Notes under the pieces: generated by a model | Database searches by the model: none | What the model was told of the DNA's origin: nothing | What the model saw: only the letters and a program-made list of their open reading frames with translations | Part shown: one piece after another, positions 8,247 to 18,874 of the stretch | Layout: each line of letters begins with the position of its first letter | Numbering within the stretch: the stretch's first letter is position 1 | Source of the DNA: Dehalococcoidia bacterium | GTDB lineage: Bacteria; Chloroflexota; Dehalococcoidia; UBA2979 | Reading direction: 5' to 3' | Assembly: GCA_029247135.1 (NCBI GenBank) | Contig: JAQWLS010000072.1 | Span: 1-56,088 of the forward strand | DNA: 56,088 bases | Position numbers and translations under genes: made by a program

Positions 8247-9776
8247 ATGGCTGTTAGATCTGAAGAGATAGCATCAATACTAAGAGAGCAGATAGAGAAT
8301 TTTGACGCCAGCGTTTCTAGTGCCAATGTTGGCACTGTGATAGAAGCTGGTGATGGAATTGCTCGAATTCATGGTCTAGGCGACTGCGTAACATCAGAAC
8401 TTATCGAGTTCGATGTACAGGACAGCGCGGGGCAACCAATTCGTGGGTTGGCTTTGAACCTCGAAGAAGAGACGGTGGGTGCCGTTGTCATGGGAGATGC
8501 GTCCAACATCAAAGAAGGTGCCGAAGTACGAACTACAGGCCAAGTAGCATCTGTGCCTGTTGGTGAAGCGCTAATGGGCAGGGTAGTTAATGCTCTTGGT
8601 GACCCGGTTGATGAACGGGGCCCTTTGGCTACTCAGGAAACATACCCTATGGAGCGAATCGCTCCAGACGTTGTGTCTAGGGTTTCTGTGGACCAGCCTC
8701 TCCAGACTGGGATTAAGGCGATTGACGCCATGATTCCTCTTGGACGTGGTCAGCGCGAATTGATAATCGGAGACCGATCAATTGGAAAAACTGCAATTGC
8801 AATTGATTCAATTATTAACCAAAAAAACAGCGACGTAATATGCATTTATGTATCTATCGGTCAAAAAGAAGCCAAGGTAGCACAGACTGCCGCGATTCTT
8901 GAGGAGAATGGTGCCTTAGACCATACAATTATCGTCTCAGCTGGGGCCTCTGAATCAGCAGCACTTCAGTATCTTGCACCTTATGCCGGTGTTGCGATGT
9001 CTGAGTATTTCGTTGCTAAAGGTAGAGACGTCCTCATTATTTATGATGACTTATCGAAGCATGCTTGGGCCTATCGTGAGGTTTCACTTTTACTCCGTAG
9101 ACCCCCAGGTCGAGAGGCTTATCCTGGTGATATTTTTTATCTTCATTCACGTTTGCTGGAACGTTCAGCTAGAGTGACTGAAGATCACGGAGGAGGATCG
9201 AGTACCGCGCTTCCTATTATTGAAACGCAGGCAGGTGACGTTTCGGCCTATATTCCTACCAACGTAATTTCAATTACGGATGGTCAGATTTTCTTGGAGC
9301 AGGATCGCTTCAATTCTGGTCTGAGACCAGCTTGTAATCCTGGAATATCTGTTTCACGAGTTGGTGGTTCAGCTCTGACAAAAGCAATGAAAAAAGTTGC
9401 CGGTTCACTGCGATTAGATCTCTCTCAATACACCGAACTTCAGGCATTTGCGCAGTTTGGAACGGACGATCTTGATGACGCTACTAAACAGCAACTCGTA
9501 CGTGGTGAACGACTGACGGAGCTACTCAAACAACCACAATATCAGCCTCTTTCACTGGGGCAGCAGGTATCTATTTTGTACGCCGGAGTGTTTGGACATC
9601 TAGATGATGTTCCGTCCGATAAGATTGTTGAATTTGAGGCGGCTTTTCACGAATACATGGGAAGTGGGCATGGTGATCTAATTGCGAGCATCACGAGTTC
9701 TGGTGATTATGATGACAGTGATGAGGAATCTTTAAAACAGGCGATAACTGACTTTAAAGGTACGGTTGCTTACTAG
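8247..9776 (+). CDS. atpA: ATP synthase subunit alpha
   Basis: Non-catalytic nucleotide-binding subunit of F1, 509 residues, normal length. The P-loop at residues 175-182 reads GDRSIGKT instead of the near-universal GDRQTGKT; the Lys-Thr is retained. The arginine-finger motif SVSRVGGSA is intact. A GAGGTGA ribosome-binding site precedes the ATG. The C-terminal domain has the usual [16 protein letters not shown] segment. Confidence 0.97.
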   Translation: MAVRSEEIASILREQIENFDASVSSANVGTVIEAGDGIARIHGLGDCVTSELIEFDVQDSAGQPIRGLALNLEEETVGAVVMGDASNIKEGAEVRTTGQVASVPVGEALMGRVVNALGDPVDERGPLATQETYPMERIAPDVVSRVSVDQPLQTGIKAIDAMIPLGRGQRELIIGDRSIGKTAIAIDSIINQKNSDVICIYVSIGQKEAKVAQTAAILEENGALDHTIIVSAGASESAALQYLAPYAGVAMSEYFVAKGRDVLIIYDDLSKHAWAYREVSLLLRRPPGREAYPGDIFYLHSRLLERSARVTEDHGGGSSTALPIIETQAGDVSAYIPTNVISITDGQIFLEQDRFNSGLRPACNPGISVSRVGGSALTKAMKKVAGSLRLDLSQYTELQAFAQFGTDDLDDATKQQLVRGERLTELLKQPQYQPLSLGQQVSILYAGVFGHLDDVPSDKIVEFEAAFHEYMGSGHGDLIASITSSGDYDDSDEESLKQAITDFKGTVAY

Positions 9777-9813
9777 TCTTGTAACAAATTAAAGACTGTA
9801 AAAGGAGACGTAA

Positions 9814-10701
9814 ATGGCTGGTGGAATTAGGGCAATAAAGGATCGAATTCGGTCGGTTGCTAATACTTCCAAAGTAACGAGAGCGATGGAGCTTGTTGCT
9901 GCCTCGAAAATGCGCAGAGCGACTGATCGTGCTTTGCAGTCTAGGCCGTATGCAGATCGAATGACTTCTGTACTCGGTGAAATTGCAGATGCATTGGGTT
10001 CTACCCAAGGTGAAAGTGCTCATCCCCTTTTGACTACTAGAACGGTTAATAATGTGGTGTACATCCACATTACCGCCGATCGAGGTTTGGCGGGTGGACT
10101 GAGTGCAAATATGAACCGATCCGGTGCGTCTTTTCTTCTTGAGCATCAGCCTAATGTAGAGAGTATGACAGTTATTCCTCTCGGTAGGAAAGGCAAAGAC
10201 TTTTTCAGTCGAGCAGGAATGGTAATGGAAGATTGGCCAAGTCTCGGTGACTTTCCTGATTTTTCGGATGTGAGACCAATTGCAGCTTCAGTGATAGAGC
10301 AATTTCAGAACGGCGAGATAGATAAAGTATTTGTGGGCTTTTCACGATTCATTAATGCCGCTGTTCAGCGTCCTGAGACAGTTCAAGTTCTTCCAATTGA
10401 AGCACCGGCTGAGGAAGAAGGTGTTGAAAAGACGCTATCCGGTGATATGTTGTTCGAGCCATCGCCGATTGAATTGCTAGATACGTTGTTGCCCCGTTAT
10501 GTTGAGATGCAACTTTACGCAGCGGTATTAGAAGCACGCGCATCCGAACAGTCCGCGCGAATGGTCGCGATGCGTCAGGCAACAGATGCTGCCAATGACA
10601 TGGTTGACAGTCTTACATTGGAATATAACAAGGCCCGGCAAGAGGGTATTACAGGTGAGCTACTCGATATAGTTGGTGGTACGGCGGCGTTAGAGAAATA
10701 A
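9814..10701 (+). CDS. atpG: ATP synthase subunit gamma
   Basis: Central-stalk rotor subunit, 295 residues. The N-terminal helix (GIRAIKDRIRSVANTSKVTRAMELVAASKMRRA), the DRGLAGGLSANMN loop and the C-terminal helix with ASEQSARMVAMRQATDAANDMV are all typical. AAAGGAG lies seven bases before the start. No regulatory cysteine insert of the chloroplast type is present. Confidence 0.96.
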   Translation: MAGGIRAIKDRIRSVANTSKVTRAMELVAASKMRRATDRALQSRPYADRMTSVLGEIADALGSTQGESAHPLLTTRTVNNVVYIHITADRGLAGGLSANMNRSGASFLLEHQPNVESMTVIPLGRKGKDFFSRAGMVMEDWPSLGDFPDFSDVRPIAASVIEQFQNGEIDKVFVGFSRFINAAVQRPETVQVLPIEAPAEEEGVEKTLSGDMLFEPSPIELLDTLLPRYVEMQLYAAVLEARASEQSARMVAMRQATDAANDMVDSLTLEYNKARQEGITGELLDIVGGTAALEK

Positions 10702-10740
10702 GAAGAGAAATTAGGAAAGTTGGAATACTCAGAAGGAATA

Positions 10741-12187
<1,447 letters not shown>

Positions 12188-12232
12188 TACTAACTGGTAT
12201 CAATAAAGCTAATCAAAGTGGAGTAGGAACTT

Positions 12233-12499
12233 ATGGCTCTCTCGGTAAACATTGTGACTGCAGAACAATCTATTCTGGCACAGGACGATGTGCAGAAGAT
12301 TGTGGTGCCTGCTACTGATGGTCAGATTACGATTCTTCCATCTCATGCGTCACTCATGACTAGCTTAGCTGCTGGCAGTATGACTCTGTTCGGGACAAAT
12401 GGCGTGGAGACGATAACCCTTGCAGGCGGTTTTTTACAAGTTGTGAACAATGAGGTAAATATTCTCGCTGATGTGCCTGAAGATGAAGACGAAACATAA
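12233..12499 (+). CDS. atpC: ATP synthase subunit epsilon, N-terminal domain only
   Basis: An 88-residue epsilon subunit; typical bacterial forms have about 130-140. The N-terminal beta-sandwich is complete (VNIVTAEQSILAQDDVQKIVVPATDGQITILPSHASLMTSL cut here into recognised parts: the start, the GQITILPSHA loop and the GGFLQVVNNEVNILAD end). The protein then stops in an acidic tail (PEDEDET). The C-terminal helical hairpin that binds ATP and inhibits rotation is missing. No continuing frame is seen after the stop, so this is not an obvious frameshift. It still should couple gamma to the c ring. Confidence 0.93.
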   Translation: MALSVNIVTAEQSILAQDDVQKIVVPATDGQITILPSHASLMTSLAAGSMTLFGTNGVETITLAGGFLQVVNNEVNILADVPEDEDET

Positions 12500-12517
12500 C
12501 AGATTTCGCATAATCTG
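12500..12517 (+). terminator. Possible hairpin after atpC
   Basis: CAGATT and AATCTG form a six-pair stem with a six-base loop beginning at the last base of the atpC stop region. It is AT-rich and no T run follows, so it is at best a weak or Rho-assisted end signal for the atp operon. Confidence 0.25.
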
Positions 12518-12590
12518 AAGTAAGCTATCATTCGACTGCGGTATTCGATCCTAGATCAAGTTTAGAACCGTGTCTTCTAAGGGGCCCACT

Positions 12591-13865
12591 GTGTCTGACG
12601 CTTATTTAATCACAGGATCCAATGAACTGAAGGGCACTGTGCGGGTAGCAGGATCAAAGAATGCTGCGCTTTATGCGGTGGTTGCAAGTCTGCTGACTTC
12701 TGATGAAGTGATTCTACATAATGTTCCTGATATTGCAGATATAGAAGAACTATCTGACATTCTTCGATCACTTGGCACTCTTGTTCGTCGCGAGAATAAA
12801 TCCCTGATATTACAAAGCAAGACTATTATTTCTACTAAACCACCAGGTGAGCTAGTTCAGAAATTGCGCGCGTCTTTTTTGGTGGTAGGAGCTTTGCTTG
12901 GACGAGTAGGGTCAGCTGAGTGTGCTGCCCCAGGCGGTGATGTAATTGGTTCACGTCCGTTGGATATTCATTTAACTGGATTTAGAGCGCTAGGTGCAGA
13001 GATTGAGCATGACGAGACCAACTGGATCGTGTCCTCGAGTTCTCCGCTATCTGGCGCATCTATCTTTTTTGATTACCCAAGCGTGCTGGCCACGGTGAAT
13101 GTGCTATTAGCTGCAGTTTTGGCCAATGGAGTCACCATAATTGTCAATGCTGCCGCTGAACCAGAAGTTGAAATGGTAGCGAATATGCTAAATCAAATGG
13201 GTGCAAATATTTCAGGTCAGGGTACGGCTCACATAAAGATTTCTGGAGTACACAAACTCCACGGTTGTGACTTCACTATAATTCCGGATCGACTAGAAGC
13301 TGGAACTCTGTTGCTAAGTGCTATTGCCACGAGAGGCGAGGTGCTTATTTCGAATGCAGTGCCTGAGCATTTGAGCAGTCTCACGTCTAAGTTATTAGAA
13401 ATGGGGGCTGAGGTACAGATGGATGTTCAGTCGGATGACGGGGATACAGGAATTCACGTATCAGGTGCTACCAAGCTTCAATCAGTCGCACTTCAGGCGG
13501 TACCCTATCCAGGCTTCGCCACTGACTTGCACCCACCTATGGCCTCTGCGTTGACTCAGGTCACAGGAGTCTCTTTTATTCATGAGCGCGTTTATGACAA
13601 TAGAACCCTGTACGTTAGCGAGCTGAGAAAAATGGGCGCACAAATCACCCTTGGGAGCAGCTCTTCTGTCCTAATTGAAGGACCTTCCCAGTTACGCGGG
13701 ACTCGCGTAAAGGCGCTTGATATTCGGGCTGGCGCAGCGGTAGTTGTTGCGGCGTTAGCTGCCGAAGGCGTCACTACCCTCGAAGATATATTTCACCTTG
13801 ATCGTGGATATGAGAACCTAGCAGGTACCTTATCGAGTATCGGTGGAAAGATTGAACGGGTTTAG
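12591..13865 (+). CDS. murA: UDP-N-acetylglucosamine 1-carboxyvinyltransferase, Asp variant
   Basis: MurA adds enolpyruvate from PEP to UDP-GlcNAc, the first committed step of peptidoglycan synthesis. I choose GTG 12591, six bases after AAGGGG; GTG 12570 is an alternative. The N-terminus has VRVAGSKNAAL with the catalytic Lys. PGFATDLHPPM holds the conserved Asp and ALDIRAGAAVV the conserved Arg. The active-site loop reads PGGDVIGSRPLD: Asp117 (codon 12939-12941) replaces the catalytic Cys (Cys115 in E. coli). Asp-type MurA enzymes of Chlamydia and Mycobacterium are active and not alkylated by fosfomycin. Length is 424 residues. Confidence 0.93.
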   Translation: MSDAYLITGSNELKGTVRVAGSKNAALYAVVASLLTSDEVILHNVPDIADIEELSDILRSLGTLVRRENKSLILQSKTIISTKPPGELVQKLRASFLVVGALLGRVGSAECAAPGGDVIGSRPLDIHLTGFRALGAEIEHDETNWIVSSSSPLSGASIFFDYPSVLATVNVLLAAVLANGVTIIVNAAAEPEVEMVANMLNQMGANISGQGTAHIKISGVHKLHGCDFTIIPDRLEAGTLLLSAIATRGEVLISNAVPEHLSSLTSKLLEMGAEVQMDVQSDDGDTGIHVSGATKLQSVALQAVPYPGFATDLHPPMASALTQVTGVSFIHERVYDNRTLYVSELRKMGAQITLGSSSSVLIEGPSQLRGTRVKALDIRAGAAVVVAALAAEGVTTLEDIFHLDRGYENLAGTLSSIGGKIERV

Positions 13866-13867
13866 AT

Positions 13868-14188
13868 TTATTGAATAGGTGATAATGGGGTAGGCTCTAG
13901 TCGAGTGACATTCACTTTTTCACGGTCCATTAGGTCTGGAATTTGTGGTCCAATTTCATCTTTCCAATAGTCGCTCTCATACACTTCTTTATATAGCCGT
14001 TCTCGCTCCGATTCATTTTCAAATCGTCGCATCCAAATATAGATATTTTCATCCTCTTCGCCTGTGAATGACCCCAGAATAACCATTCCTTTTGATACTT
14101 GAAACGGTATGATTTTATCTTCCATCAAGCGTACCCATTCATCTTTTTTACCATCACGGATGTGGTATTGTCTGAGTTCCCAAAGCAT
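13868..14188 (-). CDS. NIPSNAP family protein
   Basis: A 106-residue protein with the NIPSNAP (PF07978) pattern: it starts LWELRQYHIRDGKKDEWVRL, has IYIWMRRFENESERERLYKEV in the middle, and ends in a short loop. The fold is a ferredoxin-like dimeric alpha/beta barrel; the biochemical role in bacteria is unknown. NIPSNAP genes often sit beside CoA-transferases and other catabolic genes, as here with the large CoA-transferase at 14258. It converges with murA, two bases away. Confidence 0.85.
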   Translation of the reverse strand: MLWELRQYHIRDGKKDEWVRLMEDKIIPFQVSKGMVILGSFTGEEDENIYIWMRRFENESERERLYKEVYESDYWKDEIGPQIPDLMDREKVNVTRLEPTPLSPIQ

Positions 14189-14257
14189 ATTTAGCCCTTT
14201 CGTAGCGAAGTTGTCTAGTTTGTTTGATTATAGGGTTTTCTGATGCACAAGTCCCTG

Positions 14258-16777
14258 TTATGAGAGATCAACTGCGGGTTCACTCCAGACAATTTGCGTT
14301 TTGCGCAATTTAGTAATGGCCTTTTGATTATAGCCAAGTTCTTTCAGGATGCTTGACGTTTGTTCTCCCGCCATTGGTGCAGGTCCTAGAGAGTTTGGGG
14401 TACGTCTGAGTCGAACGACTGGACCATAACGGGTATATGGACCATGTTCACTGTGTTCAACACTTTTCGTATATTCATTGACTTGAACATGTTTATCTCG
14501 AAGCCAAAATTCACCAGGAGTAGAGCCATCAGCCCGCACACAGCCCAGTCCAGCAGTGGCCAATAATAATTCCCAGTTATCAGCGGTATCTGTTAGGAAT
14601 AGATTTTCTAACAACGATTCCAGCGCAGACCTATTTTCAGCACGTGCATCACTTGTTCTAAATCTTCGATCGATTGCTAGTTCCGGACTTTCAATGATGT
14701 TGCAAAATTGGTACCACTCTTTTTCAAGGACTAATCCTAGAAATACCCAGCCCTCACTGCATTTATATAGCCGATAAGTCGCGCCTATTCCCATTAGTTC
14801 GTCGTCTAGCTTCGGGCGATCAGGCTTACCGTCATACCAGATGAAGTCGTCAGCATTTGCCCATGCGTTTGCGCCCATCATATCTACAAATATTTCCTGT
14901 CCTCGCTTAGTTTTCAGTCTGTTGTAGAGTCCCATCATCGCGACGGAGGTAATCACAGCCGTAGTATTTGGATCAGGATTGACCTCGTTTGCTCGGGTGA
15001 GACGTCGAGCGGCCTCTCGAAGATCATCTATATTGTCTGTATTTTCCTGAATATGTCCGGCTTGATAAAAGGCACCACCAAGCGCTGCCCCAGGTATTGG
15101 GTGCGTGGAGGGCCTATGTGAGCTGGGTCCATGACTCCCATATCCGTTCATGGTGACGTAAATAATCTCGGGATTCACCTTAATAGCGTCTTCATATGAT
15201 ATTTCTAATTTTTCTGGCACGCCCGGACGATAATTATGAATTACGATGTCAGCTTTTTCAAGTAATTTTGTAACAATGGCTCGTCCTTCGTCTTGTTTCA
15301 AATCGACGACGATGCTTTCTTTACCTGCATTTGTCTTCATTGCTGAGATACCCCCGCGACCCATACCTCGAAAAGGATCTCCGCCAGGTTGTTCTATTTT
15401 TATCACACGAGCACCAAGGTCAGCAAGATGAGCTGAGGCGAGAGGGCCCGCAATGATAGTTGCAAAATCCAATACCAGTACTCCATCAAGAGCGGGTGAA
15501 CCTGAATGGTCACCGCTGGTAAATGGTAGCCATGGTTGGCGGGGTGATTTTACTTCTTGATCGAATACCTCAAAGGTATGTTGCCCAGGATTAGGGATTA
15601 TGCCATTAATTTCAGCGGGGGTTTTTGTAAAGCGAGCGAGGGGACCAAGCTGTTTCATGGGTGGTCTGTCCTGATCGGTTTCGCCAAACATACCGAGCAC
15701 GGCTTCAGTTACAGACGTGGTTTCCTTAAGTCGCGGTCCTCTCCCGTCTGGGAGTTCAACTACATGTCCATTTTCAGTTAAATCAGGATCAGTGAGAGCT
15801 GATTGCGTTGTTTGCCAAGGATGAGCCACGACTCCGCCATGGTCCGAGAATATTTGCATCCATTCGTCGGTGGTTTTTTCTCGCATACGCAGCAGCATTG
15901 CATTTCGAAATTCTTCTCGGGCTTCTTCCGGCCACTCAAAAGGAGGGCCTTCATAGCGCTCGTCTCCATAAATTTGAAAGAGCTCGGCCGCAACTATGAA
16001 ATTTTCAAAAAGATGTTGAAGTAGATTGCCTAATTGAATCCAGTCACCATCTTTTGTTTGAACTGGGTGATAGTTAATCGTGGGCATAGCAACAGCGGGC
16101 GACGGAAACATATTTAGCATATCCTCCCATGAGTCTGGATCTTTTTCTATTAGACTTTGTAGCGTCAGTCCCGCCAAGTCATAAGGGAGTAAACCTTGTA
16201 ACAGACTTGTTTCGACATATTGCCCAAAGCCAATACGTTCGCGAGCATATAGTGCAGCAAAAATTCCCGTGATCGCAGCTTGCGATGTCGCATGTGATGA
16301 GGCTTGTACCGCCGAGTATGTAGGGCCTTCACGAGGTGCGAGCCCACTGAATGCTTGCATTCGGCCTGCTTTAGCAGCCACTACACCCTCATAGCCTGGA
16401 TAACCTACATATGGACCATAAGGTCCAAATCCAGATATCTGGCAGTAGACTAGGCCGGCATTTCGGCTTGCAAGTACGTCGTAATCGCAACCTAGATCTA
16501 CGGCGGAGTGCGCACGGAAGGAGGTAAGTACGACATCAGTAGTCTCTACTAACCGATACAATCGTTCACGTTCCACTTCGCGTTTCAAATCTAGTTCTAC
16601 GGAGCGTTTACCGCGGAGCCACATGGGGGCATTAATTGCGGTCCTAAAAGGATCGCCGCCCGGCCGTTCAATTTTGATGACGTCGGCACCAAAATCAGTT
16701 AGGGCCATAGTGGCCATACCACCTACGGGGCCAGACGATAAATCAAGGACGCGAAGATGTTTAAGTGGTAATTCCAT
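14258..16777 (-). CDS. Fused double CoA-transferase family III protein
   Basis: The 839-residue protein holds two complete CaiB/BaiF domains. Domain 1 (about 1-400) starts LKHLRVLDLSSGPVGG and has the IKIERPGGDPFR motif. Domain 2 (about 425-825) starts LDGVLVLDFATIIAGP and has IKIEQPGGDPFR and IHNYRPGVPEKL. Single-domain relatives are about 400 residues and work as interlocked dimers, so this could be a covalent pseudo-dimer. The catalytic Asp is present in domain 2 (D632 in FVDMM), but the aligned residue in domain 1 is Glu189 (GQYVETSLL). Substrate unknown. The downstream half is on the same strand as the Gfo/Idh/MocA gene, 46 bases away. Confidence 0.92.
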   Translation of the reverse strand: MELPLKHLRVLDLSSGPVGGMATMALTDFGADVIKIERPGGDPFRTAINAPMWLRGKRSVELDLKREVERERLYRLVETTDVVLTSFRAHSAVDLGCDYDVLASRNAGLVYCQISGFGPYGPYVGYPGYEGVVAAKAGRMQAFSGLAPREGPTYSAVQASSHATSQAAITGIFAALYARERIGFGQYVETSLLQGLLPYDLAGLTLQSLIEKDPDSWEDMLNMFPSPAVAMPTINYHPVQTKDGDWIQLGNLLQHLFENFIVAAELFQIYGDERYEGPPFEWPEEAREEFRNAMLLRMREKTTDEWMQIFSDHGGVVAHPWQTTQSALTDPDLTENGHVVELPDGRGPRLKETTSVTEAVLGMFGETDQDRPPMKQLGPLARFTKTPAEINGIIPNPGQHTFEVFDQEVKSPRQPWLPFTSGDHSGSPALDGVLVLDFATIIAGPLASAHLADLGARVIKIEQPGGDPFRGMGRGGISAMKTNAGKESIVVDLKQDEGRAIVTKLLEKADIVIHNYRPGVPEKLEISYEDAIKVNPEIIYVTMNGYGSHGPSSHRPSTHPIPGAALGGAFYQAGHIQENTDNIDDLREAARRLTRANEVNPDPNTTAVITSVAMMGLYNRLKTKRGQEIFVDMMGANAWANADDFIWYDGKPDRPKLDDELMGIGATYRLYKCSEGWVFLGLVLEKEWYQFCNIIESPELAIDRRFRTSDARAENRSALESLLENLFLTDTADNWELLLATAGLGCVRADGSTPGEFWLRDKHVQVNEYTKSVEHSEHGPYTRYGPVVRLRRTPNSLGPAPMAGEQTSSILKELGYNQKAITKLRKTQIVWSEPAVDLS

Positions 16778-16823
16778 AAACGTAGCCTATCTTGAATAGC
16801 CTCAAAATGCGATCATTTTAGCT

Positions 16824-17924
16824 TCATTGCAGTACTTCTTGTATCTCAACCACTCTTTTTTCTTGAACTGATTTTTCGGCAGCCAGTCCCATGACAACTG
16901 ACCATAGGCCATCATCGGCAGTTACCTGCGGTGGTTGATTATTCATTATTGCCTCAATAAACCCAAGGTGCTCATAATAAGTTGCGCCACCGTGTCCGGA
17001 TGCAATATCTGACTGAATGGGCACATTGATTTTTTTGATTCGACTGGGATTCCGATAGTCGCCGAGTTTCCAGTCGGGCCAGGAGTCTTCTCTTAGACCG
17101 ATTGTTACTGTAGAGGATGGCTGGCGGCATTCTATTTTTCCAGCTTCACCTACAATCTGAATTTCTGTTTGTTCTGTGCTTTGTTCAGCAAACATGCAGA
17201 GATCGAGCATCGCTCGGGCCCCTGAATCGAAGTCAACAATTACAAAGGCATTGTCTAAAATATCTGGAGTTTCACTATCGTAGCTTTCATTTTTATGGTT
17301 GAGCCCAATACTTCCTGATCCGAAGACCGAGACAGGATCGGACTTTAAGATAAATCGCATCAGGTCAAAGAAGTGACAGCATTTTTCAACCAGAGTTCCA
17401 CCGGTGTTCCGATTGAACCGATTCCAGTCACCTATTTTCGGCAGGAAGGGGTGTCGATGCTCACGAATAGATAACATGTGAATTTGCCCGATCGTTCCTA
17501 AATGGGCTTCATTTATAGCGTAGCTGACTGGGGGCGCATATCTATATTCCATACCTGTCCAGACGACGCCTGGATAATTGTGTAACAGATCTGAAATCAT
17601 TTTTGCATCTTTGATTGATGTGGCTAAGGGTTTTTCGATCAAAATATGTTGGTTATTGTGAATCAGTTTCGGAAGCATTTCAGCATGTGTGTGGTTTGGT
17701 GAGGAAATAATCAGAGCATCAATATCGTCTCTCTTGCAGAATTTATCAAAATCGTCGTAGGCTTTTGCAGTTGGTATGAGCTCTGATGCTTGAGTGCGGG
17801 AGGTTTGATCGGGGTCGTAAAAGGCGGCAACTTCAACGTTTGGGATTAGTGAGAGTATTCGAATGTGCTCTCGACCCATTAAGCCCACTCCTACGATTCC
17901 ATACCGAAGGATTCGATCATTCAT
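16824..17924 (-). CDS. Gfo/Idh/MocA family NAD(P)-dependent oxidoreductase
   Basis: A 366-residue protein with an N-terminal Rossmann fold (YGIVGVGLMGREHIRIL, dinucleotide-binding GxGxxG), the family EKP motif in LIEKPLATS near residue 97, and the C-terminal alpha/beta domain. A His in KCCHFFDLMRF is in the place of the conserved catalytic His region. Such enzymes oxidise sugars, inositols or related hydroxyl compounds; the substrate is not deducible. It is upstream of the double CoA-transferase and probably in the same transcript. Confidence 0.9.
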   Translation of the reverse strand: MNDRILRYGIVGVGLMGREHIRILSLIPNVEVAAFYDPDQTSRTQASELIPTAKAYDDFDKFCKRDDIDALIISSPNHTHAEMLPKLIHNNQHILIEKPLATSIKDAKMISDLLHNYPGVVWTGMEYRYAPPVSYAINEAHLGTIGQIHMLSIREHRHPFLPKIGDWNRFNRNTGGTLVEKCCHFFDLMRFILKSDPVSVFGSGSIGLNHKNESYDSETPDILDNAFVIVDFDSGARAMLDLCMFAEQSTEQTEIQIVGEAGKIECRQPSSTVTIGLREDSWPDWKLGDYRNPSRIKKINVPIQSDIASGHGGATYYEHLGFIEAIMNNQPPQVTADDGLWSVVMGLAAEKSVQEKRVVEIQEVLQ

Positions 17925-17958
17925 TTGCTAATCTCCGGTCCTTAGCTTTTGGCTAGTG

Positions 17959-18759
17959 TTAGTGGTTTTTAGGTTGTCGATCTGGCCCCGGAGGGCCAGC
18001 AAAAGCTTGAGCTATTTTTAGATATTCGGAAGCACTTTTACCCTCACTTTTTATTTGAGTATCGTCTAGATGTAATCTTCTTGTGACTACCCGACAAAAT
18101 TCACTTGCAGAGCCGGTAATGCGATTTTTTGCTTCGGGATCACCCCATTCCCATATATCGCCAGACGGTGATATTAATTCAACTCTGATTTCCGTAGTCG
18201 GTACATCAAGACCACGGTTTTGATAGGCAAACCCTCGGGTGATGACTCCAAGATGGGCTACGTGTAACAAACGGTCTGAGTCAACAGGAGTAATTTTTGC
18301 AGCATCAAGCGCATCTAGACCGTGCGACCAACACTCCATTAAGCGAGCAGTCGCGAAAGACCGAACGGACATGGGTGGTCCAGCCCAAGGTAATCGATCC
18401 TTGGCATCAAGTTTTCTGAGTGCGTCGTTCTGTTCTTTTCTAACTCTTCGCCACCAAGCCAATAATTCTGGAATTGATAAATTCCTAGCTTGTCTTTGTC
18501 GATCATTTTGAAGAGTATCTTTGGGAGTATTTGTTTGATCAGAAGGCGCTCTGACCGGCATTTCTTTTTTTGTTGCGACATGTGCGGCAGTTTCGTCGAC
18601 ATCAGCAAGATGAGAGATACAGTCACGTAAAAGCCAGCCATCCGCTGGAGATTTATTTTCCCAAGTGTCTAAGTCTATGTCTGCGAGGGCTCCATCTAGG
18701 TAGTCCTGCTCATCCTTAAGATCGTCCAGTAATTGAGTCATTGCGTCTTTATTTTTCAT
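17959..18759 (-). CDS. TIGR03084-like DinB/maleylpyruvate isomerase-fold protein
   Basis: The protein resembles the TIGR03084 family of the DinB/maleylpyruvate isomerase-N metalloenzyme superfamily: helical N-terminal half with DGWLLRDCISHLADVDETA, and RLMECWSHGLDALDA, whose His residues could form the metal triad. The C-terminal third has EWGDPEAKNRITGSASEFCRVVTRRLH, like the family's C-terminal domain. Thiol-dependent isomerase or transferase chemistry is typical of the superfamily, but no role is proven. The start is uncertain: ATG 18759, ATG 18741 (which matches the family start better) and ATG 18795 are all possible, none with a strong ribosome-binding site. Confidence 0.75.
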   Translation of the reverse strand: MKNKDAMTQLLDDLKDEQDYLDGALADIDLDTWENKSPADGWLLRDCISHLADVDETAAHVATKKEMPVRAPSDQTNTPKDTLQNDRQRQARNLSIPELLAWWRRVRKEQNDALRKLDAKDRLPWAGPPMSVRSFATARLMECWSHGLDALDAAKITPVDSDRLLHVAHLGVITRGFAYQNRGLDVPTTEIRVELISPSGDIWEWGDPEAKNRITGSASEFCRVVTRRLHLDDTQIKSEGKSASEYLKIAQAFAGPPGPDRQPKNH

Positions 18760-18874
18760 GATTCTGAGTTTAGCGCTGAAAGCCATTTTCCACATGCATT
18801 TATTTGCTGACGTACGGAACTTTTTTTGTTACTCTTTTGACGCAATGTATACATGAGGGATTGGTAGGTATTTA

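Noticed and set aside
12500-12517. Strong intrinsic terminator after atpC
   Set aside because: The stem is short and AT-rich, and no T tract follows.
14556-16347. Several short frames on the other strand of the double CoA-transferase gene
   Set aside because: They are shadows of a long, well-supported gene and carry no family signatures.
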